A program made the position numbers and the translations under genes. The notes beneath the pieces were generated by a model that was not told the DNA's origin, did no database searches, and saw only the letters and a program-made list of their open reading frames with translations. From positions 1-7,119 of the forward strand of contig JACNFI010000414.1 of the NCBI GenBank assembly GCA_014384665.1: a stretch of DNA of 7,119 nt. Direction: 5' to 3'. How positions within the stretch are numbered: the first letter of the stretch is position 1; each line of letters opens with the position of its first letter. The stretch comes from Candidatus Cloacimonadota bacterium. Lineage in GTDB: Bacteria > Cloacimonadota > Cloacimonadia > JGIOTU-2. Of this stretch, positions 1-6,640 are shown in pieces.

Positions 1-77
1 AGAAGTTGCTTTGCTTCCTTTTGCAAACTTTCAGCTTTATGCATTCTTTTTTTTAAATACTTCGAAATTTCCGAGAT
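1..77 (-). other. Short open frame running off the left edge, possible HsdS-like fragment or start of next gene
   Basis: Downstream of res the minus strand is open from just after a TAA (78-80) to the window edge: 25 codons reading ISEISKYLKKRMHKAESLQK and then EAKQL. The composition resembles the C-terminal helix of type I HsdS specificity subunits (KAEELxKEAKxLL-type pattern, from memory). The first ATG is at 42-44 but has no Shine-Dalgarno before it. The same frame upstream of the TAA (81-164) encodes a basic 28-residue stretch ending SLKSFIKKIDA, so a decayed gene interrupted by a stop is possible. Lysine-rich open frames also arise by chance in AT-rich DNA. Apart from this and the hairpin at 135-175, I see nothing in 1-184. 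Confidence 0.2.
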
Positions 78-134
78 TTAAGCATCAATTTTCTTTATAA
101 ATGATTTTAATGATCTTTCTCTATACTTCCATTT

Positions 135-175
135 AAAAACCCTAATATAGTTTGTTGTACCCAACTAGAGTTTTT
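135..175 (-). terminator. Possible terminator hairpin after res
   Basis: Nine nt past the res TAA, the minus strand has AAAAACTCTA (175-166) pairing with TAGGGTTTTT (144-135), a 10-bp stem with one T-G wobble. Nested inside is a small GTTG-GGTA-CAAC hairpin. The 3' arm ends in five T. On the plus-strand transcript the wobble becomes a C-A mismatch, so the structure favours minus-strand RNA, consistent with ending this operon. The stem is A/T-heavy and the total loop is long (21 nt), so it may be weak. Confidence 0.4.
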
Positions 176-184
176 AAAATTATA

Positions 185-2692
185 TTAAGTTTCTAATTCA
201 GCTTCAATTTTTGACTTAAATGTTTTGTATTTTCCTTCCCTCAAAACTTGAAAAAAGAGATCATAACTTGAAGGGGAAAGGAACTTGAAATAATACCGAA
301 AATCTGATTGTAGTTTATTCACACGATTAAAATGTTCTTTTGCATATTTTAATTTTGCTTTATTTTCTTTAGTGACATCATTATCAGCTTTTATTTCAAC
401 TACTAATATATCCTTTCCAAGCTTTATAAAAAAGTCAGGATTGAAACTCCCCTGTTTTGGATGTTCACCTTTTCTCCAAGAATATTCTATACTATAGAAT
501 CCTACATCCAGAGATTTTAAACAGGAATCAATTTTCATAGCATTTTCTTCCTTAATTAATTTTCTAATAAAATCTCTTTCTGGTTTATGTGAAGACAAAG
601 CAATATTCAAAGGAGTTTTGAAATTATATGAGTTTTCAACTTTTATTAAAGAGGCGCTATGTAATTGTCCATCTTCAAACATTTCAATAATCTCTTTTAA
701 CAACTTTTTATTACTATCTTCACCAACTTTCAAAGAGTAATCATCATAAAAGATAGTATCATCTCTTTTTAAAGATCCAATGCCCAAACTATTTTTCTTT
801 ATGTCTTCTGTATTAATTACAAACAGGTTTTCAGCTTCTATTTTATATCTTAGACTTTTACTTCTTTTTCTTTTCACAACACCAAAAGCTTGAAGTATTT
901 TTTGTTTATTACTTTGGTTAATATAATTTTCCTTTTCATTAATATTTGTAAGGGAGTTTTTGATAATTGCGGAGATTTTATCATATGGGTAATTTTTTGC
1001 GTAATTTGTTCCTTCATCCATATCCCAAGTAACAAATCTATTGTGAACATCCTGCGCAACCTCTCCAGCAGTATACATTTTGAACTCAATACGTGTTCTC
1101 TTTTCTTGTCTATTTTCAGTAATTGCTCTTTCATAAGTGGTTGATTCTTCGATTACTTGTCTTTGTGTACTTAAGGTAATAAATCCTTTACTAAAATCAT
1201 AATCTTTAATCATTGGAGTCTCTACAAGCTCTTCGGATTTTATGTAATCAATATGGTGAATTTTAAAATTGTAATCTATATCTTTAGGAATAACATAACT
1301 GTGAATTCGCTTTTCAATCTCTAAAACTTCGTTTACTAAATGTCTGATACTACCTGACCACTTGTCATGGTTAAATACAATTACAACAGGTTGTTCACCT
1401 TTATATTCTAGTGGTATCCTTAATCCTCTTCCAAGAACTTGTGCAATTAGAAGTTTAGAATTAAATGCTTTCTCCTCATGCGGAACAATCTGGCATACAT
1501 TTTTTACATCCCAACCTTCGGAGAGCATGCTTACAGATGTTATCCATTCTATGGGGTTATTATAATCATCTACATTTTTCAGTTTGGGTTTATTATTCTT
1601 ATGTTCATTTGAAGAAGTAACTATCAATACTTTTTCTGAAGCTGCTTCTACAGTTATCTTTTCCTTTTCCATTATAGAATTTATCAAATTAGTTGTTAGT
1701 TTTTTACATGTGCTAATATCCTTTGTAACTAAAATTGTAATTGGTTTGATTAGTCTATATTTAACTGTTTTATTCTGGATATGATTATCATAAATTTTCT
1801 GAAATTTCTCTTCTTTAGAATGGGAAATATCCTCAGCAACATAATCTATTGTTTTAACAAACTTTTCTTCTATTGAATCTCTTAGAGAAAAACGACAGAT
1901 TACATCAGCAAAATAATCATTATCAACATAGCAAGTTCCAGAATCTCCAACTATGTATCTAAAATTATATTTAGTATCCAGTAAAAATTCTTTCCATTTT
2001 TTTATAGCTACATCCCGAGCAGGTGGGTTCGCCATGTGATGAACTTCATCATTTAATACTAATGTTCTTTCACCTTTACCTACAAGACTATCTTCAATAG
2101 CAGATTTGGTTCGTTTATAAGTTGCATGAATGTTTTCTATACAAATATCACCTTTTCTTATTGTTTGTGTGGCATTAATTATTCTTGGATTTAGTATTTT
2201 TGCATTATCAGGAAGCAAAACCTTTAAAGTGCCATCTGCTGATAATGAGCGGAATTTTTCTGTAAGACCTGTTTCTATTGTATTGGAGGGACAAAGAACC
2301 AATACTTGATCTACAACTCCCTCAGCAAGCATAATTCTGGCAATTCCATAAAGGACATAACTTTTACCAGTAGCAGTTGCTAAGTCAATCGTGCAATAAA
2401 GTTTATCAGGTAATTGTAAGTATTTGTAGAAATCTTCTAAAGAGTCATATCTTTCACGAAGAACTGGATTGTTATCATAGTTCTCTTCAGCCAACTCTCT
2501 CAAATTTTTATATTGACCACCTAAAAGATATCGTAAGGTGACTCTAATTGAATCCTTCTGATATTCTCGCTCTACACAGAGAGCATCAAGAAATGCCTCA
2601 TATTTATTAATATCAAACTTGTTAGGATCAATATTTGGAGAAACCTTGAGAACGAGATCCTGGTTTTTGAAGACCTTTTTATCTTCTATCAT
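185..2692 (-). CDS. res: Type III-like restriction enzyme Res subunit: DEAD/DEAH helicase with C-terminal PD-(D/E)xK nuclease
   Basis: 835 aa from the ATG at 2690-2692 (840 from an upstream TTG; numbering here uses 835). A superfamily 2 helicase core comes first: motif I DLATATGKSYV (K110), motif II NDEVHHM (DEVH at 215-218), motif III VGDSGT (about 248-253), motif V SEGWDVKNV (391-399) and motif VI QVLGRGLRIP (418-427; R422, R425). A region of about 250 residues with no domain I recognise follows. The C-terminus holds a PD-(D/E)xK nuclease: PERDFIRKL (E705) leading in, then NPDFFI (D753) and VVEIKAD (E766, K768), a complete catalytic set. It is somewhat shorter than classical type III Res (about 970 aa in EcoP1I). 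It is predicted to translocate ATP-dependently and cut DNA lacking the Mod methyl mark. It is the last gene of the operon, with its start overlapping the previous stop (ATGA). It is the most AT-rich gene here. Some related helicases are annotated only as DEAD/DEAH family proteins. Confidence 0.92.
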   Translation of the reverse strand: MIEDKKVFKNQDLVLKVSPNIDPNKFDINKYEAFLDALCVEREYQKDSIRVTLRYLLGGQYKNLRELAEENYDNNPVLRERYDSLEDFYKYLQLPDKLYCTIDLATATGKSYVLYGIARIMLAEGVVDQVLVLCPSNTIETGLTEKFRSLSADGTLKVLLPDNAKILNPRIINATQTIRKGDICIENIHATYKRTKSAIEDSLVGKGERTLVLNDEVHHMANPPARDVAIKKWKEFLLDTKYNFRYIVGDSGTCYVDNDYFADVICRFSLRDSIEEKFVKTIDYVAEDISHSKEEKFQKIYDNHIQNKTVKYRLIKPITILVTKDISTCKKLTTNLINSIMEKEKITVEAASEKVLIVTSSNEHKNNKPKLKNVDDYNNPIEWITSVSMLSEGWDVKNVCQIVPHEEKAFNSKLLIAQVLGRGLRIPLEYKGEQPVVIVFNHDKWSGSIRHLVNEVLEIEKRIHSYVIPKDIDYNFKIHHIDYIKSEELVETPMIKDYDFSKGFITLSTQRQVIEESTTYERAITENRQEKRTRIEFKMYTAGEVAQDVHNRFVTWDMDEGTNYAKNYPYDKISAIIKNSLTNINEKENYINQSNKQKILQAFGVVKRKRSKSLRYKIEAENLFVINTEDIKKNSLGIGSLKRDDTIFYDDYSLKVGEDSNKKLLKEIIEMFEDGQLHSASLIKVENSYNFKTPLNIALSSHKPERDFIRKLIKEENAMKIDSCLKSLDVGFYSIEYSWRKGEHPKQGSFNPDFFIKLGKDILVVEIKADNDVTKENKAKLKYAKEHFNRVNKLQSDFRYYFKFLSPSSYDLFFQVLREGKYKTFKSKIEAELET

Positions 2693-3852
2693 AAATCTGA
2701 TCTCCAAATTCTCACAATAAACTCTTGGTCCCGTTCTTCAAAATCTGGCTCTCTGCCAGTATGTTCTTTTAGAAGTCTAATCATACGGGGAACGCCAGTT
2801 CCAATTTCTGTCATTCTATGCTCTTTGGCCAGGAAGGAAACTATAAGAGGATTCCGGTGGAGAGGAAAGCCTAATTTAATATTCTCAACAGTTACTGTGT
2901 TAGGAAGTTTCCCCGGGCTTTTGACTTCTATTCTATTATCAAAAATAAATATTCTAATCTGCGAGGGTAATTGGTAGTTTCGATGAGCAACAGCATTTAT
3001 TACCACTTCTCTTAAGGATTCAATAGGAATTTCATAATGTGGTTCTTCTTTTTTAAAACCCTCTATCTTTGTCTCAGCTCTTAAATAATCTTTTAACACA
3101 CTCTCCGTTCTTTCAATCTGCCCAACAAGTTTTCCCTCTATATCCCTTTTCTCAAATTTCTCACCGATATCATTGCCGGGAAATCTCACAACGGTCACTT
3201 TACAGTAAGATAAATGATATTCCGGATGTTTCCCAAAGAAGAGTAGACCTCCAGTGGTAGTTACCATATCCCTTTCATAAGGTATCAATATCTTCATATT
3301 TTTCAAGAGATCAGCAGTCTTTATTCCAAAATCTTTAATTCCACTTCCCAAAGATTTCTTAAGAAATTCATCAAGATATCCTATATCTATATCCTCAATA
3401 GATGTATTAGGTGCAGGCACCTCATCATAGTATATTGCCCCGGATGCCTGATGTATCAGCCGAAGTTCTCCCGGGCTTGCTATCCTTTTTCCACTTGCTG
3501 TCCTAATGTAATGGATGCCTCTATTAGTTCTGTAAGGTCTTTGAGGACCCTTTGGTATTTTTACAATCAGGATTTTTTTATCATTGATGATTACCTTTTC
3601 TATTGTGGAATAAATTGTAGGTTCACAATTGTTAACACATATATTGTCTATTCTTTGCATCTCTTTGTCAAAATCTGTTACACCTAAAATTTCCCCATCG
3701 TCAGAGACACCAATAATTATATTTCCACTTTCTGTATTAGCAAAAGCAACTATTTCTGCTGCTAACTTATCGGGATGGACTTTTTCTTCTTTGAATTCTG
3801 TAAAAGAATCCTCACCTTTTTCTATTATTTCTAATAACTCAATTTTATTCAT
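2689..3852 (-). CDS. AlbA_2/Schlafen-like protein with RecG-C-terminal-like (HATPase_c_4) module
   Basis: 387 aa. The N-terminal domain (about 14-130) is AlbA_2 (Schlafen AAA_4/'putative DNA-binding'): GEDSFTEFKE followed by DKLAAEIVAFANTESGNIII and GVSDDGEILGV, with IHYIRTASGKRIASP at about 113-127. The C-terminal half (about 270-385) carries REVVINAVAHRNY (281-293), RIEVKSPGKLP (307-317), RNPLI (333-337) and IGTGVPRM (350-357), the pattern Pfam calls 'ATP-dependent DNA helicase RecG C-terminal', a GHKL-like fold; there is no helicase core. Length is normal for the family. E14 and E19 keep the E-x4-E spacing seen in Schlafen RNases, with D51/D52 following, but these acidic residues are common in the family, so nuclease activity is only a possibility. 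It lies 9 nt after the PHP-ATPase gene and overlaps res by ATGA. It could be a transcriptional or activity regulator of the operon, or a nucleic-acid-binding effector. Family call is firm; role is uncertain. Confidence 0.9.
   Translation of the reverse strand: MNKIELLEIIEKGEDSFTEFKEEKVHPDKLAAEIVAFANTESGNIIIGVSDDGEILGVTDFDKEMQRIDNICVNNCEPTIYSTIEKVIINDKKILIVKIPKGPQRPYRTNRGIHYIRTASGKRIASPGELRLIHQASGAIYYDEVPAPNTSIEDIDIGYLDEFLKKSLGSGIKDFGIKTADLLKNMKILIPYERDMVTTTGGLLFFGKHPEYHLSYCKVTVVRFPGNDIGEKFEKRDIEGKLVGQIERTESVLKDYLRAETKIEGFKKEEPHYEIPIESLREVVINAVAHRNYQLPSQIRIFIFDNRIEVKSPGKLPNTVTVENIKLGFPLHRNPLIVSFLAKEHRMTEIGTGVPRMIRLLKEHTGREPDFEERDQEFIVRIWRSDL
2702..2705 (-). promoter_or_regulatory. Ribosome binding site choosing the ATG start of res
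   Basis: The minus strand reads TTTGGAGATCAGATTTATGA. GGAG lies 9 nt before the ATG at 2690-2692, which overlaps the TGA of the preceding gene (ATGA). A TTG at 2705-2707 could extend the protein by five residues, but GGAG would then overlap that start codon and could not serve it. The ATG start is therefore preferred. Confidence 0.7.
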
Positions 3853-3858
3853 TGTTCA

Positions 3859-3863
3859 CTCCT
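3859..3863 (-). promoter_or_regulatory. Ribosome binding site for the AlbA_2/Schlafen-type gene
   Basis: The minus strand reads TTTTAGGAGTGAACAATG. AGGAG lies 6 nt before the ATG at 3850-3852 and overlaps the TAG stop of the PHP-ATPase gene. Stop, ribosome site and next start fall within 15 nt, which supports both the chosen start and coupled translation. Confidence 0.85.
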
Positions 3864-6639
3864 AAAATCCGTATTTTTCCTTTCTGAGAAGGAAAACATC
3901 TTTACCACCTTCAATAATTCTCTCTACCGCCCCCTTAACTTTCTGGTCATCTATAGAACCTGATGTCTGTTCCCAACCATGTTTGTCATCTGCATCTAAA
4001 GCTAAAATCAACTCAGCATCGGCTGAAATGGTAATATTTGCATTATGTGTAGCAATTATGAATTGCCTCTTTTCTTTCTCAGCCCGAAGCTTTTTTACTA
4101 CATCGTCAACTACGAAACGATTATCAAGATCATCTTCTGGCTGATCTATAATAAGGGGACGGTCAGACTCTAAAAGTACAAGTGTAAGTATAGCTGTAGA
4201 TTTCTGTCCTTTAGATAGATGTCCAGTTGATTTAAATAAATCATCACTTCGTTCATAAATCTGCACTTCTGAAGGACCAATATACAATCTAATTTGAGTT
4301 TCTGGGTCAAAATCGTAAGTCTCAAAATCATAATAATCCTCTATAGGTATTGCTCGATATAAACTCGAAGCAGTTCCTGGAGTAAGATCAAAATTATTAA
4401 TAAGTTCTTGTTCTCCTTTCCTTAAAATATCAACAAAAAGCCTTACATTGAATTTATCATCCTCAACCATTCTTTTAATCGGTTCCTTCATAATTCTGTT
4501 TTCACGAGAACTATAACCCACAAGTTTTTTTATAAAATCATCACGTTTAGTAGCATATTTAACATCTATCTTTAAAGTTCCCTTTAATTTCTCATTTATC
4601 CTCTTCTCAACCTCTTTTCGCTTCTTAAATTGGTCCAGACGGATCTTATTTAATCGATCAAGTAATCTTCTCCTGCCCGCTTCCAATTCTTCTTTCATTT
4701 TGCTGTATTTATCCTTATCACTTACTATGGACTTAAGCAGGTTTTCTCTTCGTTCCAGTTTCATAAATTCTTCAGGATCTAATGGTATTCCTTCTTTTCG
4801 CAGGTTATCTATAATCTTTTGATACTCCTCTTGCTGTTCATTATACAATGGTTCCCATTCTGTCTTTATTCCGGTGAGATTAATATTAGTCTTTGCAATA
4901 GTATCTTTTATTTCAGTCCGTTTGCTTTCCAAAAAACTGAATAACGAAATTAGTCTCTCTTTTCCTTTCTTTAATAGCTCCTTATTTGGTAAACCTTCAA
5001 TAGCCCTATCTGATAAAAAAGTAATATCCATATCCAGAGTATCGAAAAAATCCATAAGATTATTTCTTAAATCGTCAATTTTTCTAATAGCTTTTTCTAA
5101 TAATGATTTTTCCTTTTCATAACTCCTTTGGGTTTTTAATCTTTCCTGGATGCCTAAACCAATATATTTTTGTTTCTTTTCCCTAATTTCAAGTAATTCT
5201 TTATTATTCTCTTCAATCTTATCTAAGGATTCCAGAGTGTTAATAAGATCTGCTTTGTTAGTCTTTAGTTGTTTTAATAAATTAGTTTCTTCTGTTTTTA
5301 GTTGCGTGAATTTCTCATCTAGAAATCTATCAACCAATTTTAACTGAAAAGATGGGTCATCAGAAATATCATATATTTCTTTTTGTCCATAAATCTCGGG
5401 GATAAGTATACTTTCAACTGTCAAATTACTAATTTCTTTCTCTTTTATTAAATTTTCTTTCTTTAATAATTCTTCATCAATACTTTTTAATACCGGTTGG
5501 CCAGGGTAGCTTCTTTCAACAAGATAATGCCTATCAAGCTGTTTAGAATATACTAATACTTGTAAAGTTGAACCGCTTTTGAAAACTTCCCTTATAATAT
5601 CCTGGTAGGCTCTCTCAGCATTTGGCGATTCAGGACTTTGGTTAAACACATATCGCAGAGTTTCAATGATTGTTGATTTACCAGTTCCTTTTCCACCAAT
5701 GATGGCATTCAAATTCTTATTAAAATGGATCATCTGGTCATCGAGAAAACAACCTCCTCCTTCCCATCTTGCACCTATAATCACCGCATATTTTTCTTTT
5801 TCAAGTTCTTCTTTAAAACGGATGCGCGATTCCCAATCAAGGAAAGCCTCTCGTAAACCTTCTATTGTAATAGAACTCATTTTAATATAGGTAGTTCGAG
5901 AGCCAATTTTATCTAACGAATCAGGATCTGAAGAGTTTATAGTTGCAATTGACCTTTCCCTTTTATAATGTGGGTCAAGTCCTTCAATTGCATTTTTTGC
6001 AAAACCTGTTAATTTAGAACGTGCCCCGGGGATTTCAACAACCAATAATTTAGGATTAGTAAAAGCTTCCGCTCTTGGCTGCTGACCATAACTAGAAGAA
6101 AGAATGCCATTACTGGATAAAGCATGCGCTCCAATACAAATACCGCCATTTTCTTGAATAAAGTTAATTACTTCGTTACAACTTTTTTTGGCAAGTTTTG
6201 GATAACCTTTTGAATCAAATCTCTCACTGGCATCAAAAAGAGCGGAAAGATATTCATCCAGTTTTGATTTGGGTGTACCTGGGTTAAATAAACATATAAT
6301 ATGAACGCCACTTCCTGTATTTGTATTTATCTCAAAACCTGGAAAAATAATTAACTTATTTTGCTCATTTTGAGGATTTAAATTCTTAACCTCTTCATTA
6401 AAATAATCAATCCAATCTGCTGAGTTATGATCTGTTATTCCTATTATATTAATTTTTTTCTTATATGCTTCATTAATAATTTTTCTAACATATTGTCTGC
6501 ACCAGTTTTCGTCACTTAAAAGTTTTTGTTCACCTTTCATTTGGTAATTTTTACTTTTATCTGATGGCGTATGAATATGTAAATCCGCAAGATAATAATT
6601 AGCTCCATTAGGTTTTGTTAAAAGTTCTTTCAGTTCCAT
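3862..6639 (-). CDS. PHP-domain/SMC-like ATPase fusion (Ppl/TrlF-type putative defence ATPase)
   Basis: 925 aa with two fused halves. The N-terminus (about 15-250) is a PHP metallo-phosphoesterase domain: DLHIHT with H21/H23, TDH at D70/H71, E103, H113, GAH at H172 and SDPD at D238/D240. The last position is normally His (SDAH), so one predicted metal ligand is changed to Asp. The rest is an SMC/Rad50-like ATPase: Walker A GGKGTGKST (K321, S322), a probable Q-loop near Q419, a Lys/Glu-rich coiled-coil region (about 430-690), signature LSKGQKS (808-814), Walker B IIDQPEDDLDN (D832, with Gln where ABC ATPases usually have the catalytic Glu) and H-loop H865. No signal peptide or membrane segment is evident, so it is probably cytoplasmic. 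The architecture matches Ppl-type anti-phage proteins and NCBI's TrlF-like ATPases (from memory). A likely role is ATP-gated recognition of foreign nucleic acid coupled to PHP hydrolysis; the substrate is unknown. Start at 6639 is fixed by AGGAGG. Confidence 0.9.
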   Translation of the reverse strand: MELKELLTKPNGANYYLADLHIHTPSDKSKNYQMKGEQKLLSDENWCRQYVRKIINEAYKKKINIIGITDHNSADWIDYFNEEVKNLNPQNEQNKLIIFPGFEINTNTGSGVHIICLFNPGTPKSKLDEYLSALFDASERFDSKGYPKLAKKSCNEVINFIQENGGICIGAHALSSNGILSSSYGQQPRAEAFTNPKLLVVEIPGARSKLTGFAKNAIEGLDPHYKRERSIATINSSDPDSLDKIGSRTTYIKMSSITIEGLREAFLDWESRIRFKEELEKEKYAVIIGARWEGGGCFLDDQMIHFNKNLNAIIGGKGTGKSTIIETLRYVFNQSPESPNAERAYQDIIREVFKSGSTLQVLVYSKQLDRHYLVERSYPGQPVLKSIDEELLKKENLIKEKEISNLTVESILIPEIYGQKEIYDISDDPSFQLKLVDRFLDEKFTQLKTEETNLLKQLKTNKADLINTLESLDKIEENNKELLEIREKKQKYIGLGIQERLKTQRSYEKEKSLLEKAIRKIDDLRNNLMDFFDTLDMDITFLSDRAIEGLPNKELLKKGKERLISLFSFLESKRTEIKDTIAKTNINLTGIKTEWEPLYNEQQEEYQKIIDNLRKEGIPLDPEEFMKLERRENLLKSIVSDKDKYSKMKEELEAGRRRLLDRLNKIRLDQFKKRKEVEKRINEKLKGTLKIDVKYATKRDDFIKKLVGYSSRENRIMKEPIKRMVEDDKFNVRLFVDILRKGEQELINNFDLTPGTASSLYRAIPIEDYYDFETYDFDPETQIRLYIGPSEVQIYERSDDLFKSTGHLSKGQKSTAILTLVLLESDRPLIIDQPEDDLDNRFVVDDVVKKLRAEKEKRQFIIATHNANITISADAELILALDADDKHGWEQTSGSIDDQKVKGAVERIIEGGKDVFLLRKEKYGF

Positions 6640-6640
6640 T

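Noticed and set aside
71..76. GAAATTTC palindrome near 63-72 as an operator
   Set aside because: Only 8 bp are perfectly symmetric in AT-rich DNA, with no promoter or gene start placed to use it.
185..2692. Cas3-like helicase or type I HsdR
   Set aside because: There is no HD nuclease domain, no cas gene and no CRISPR repeats. The nuclease lies at the C-terminus, as in type III Res, not N-terminal as in HsdR.
2693..2707. TTG start giving Res five extra residues
   Set aside because: The GGAG that would drive initiation overlaps the TTG itself. It is correctly placed only for the ATG at 2690-2692, which also makes the ATGA overlap.
3451..3865. Plus-strand open frames of 78 codons opposite the AlbA_2 gene
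   Set aside because: They are antisense to a well-supported family member, have no ribosome site I can see and have Ser/Ile/Phe/Cys-rich composition typical of antisense translation. The same applies to plus-strand frames at 890-1144, 1362-1784, 3069-3260, 4874-5347 and 5666-5890.
3862..6639. Annotation as histidinol phosphatase, DNA polymerase PHP subunit or plain SMC/RecN protein
   Set aside because: The PHP domain is fused to a complete SMC-like ATPase with its coiled-coil insert and there is no polymerase core or histidine operon context. None of the single-domain names fits.
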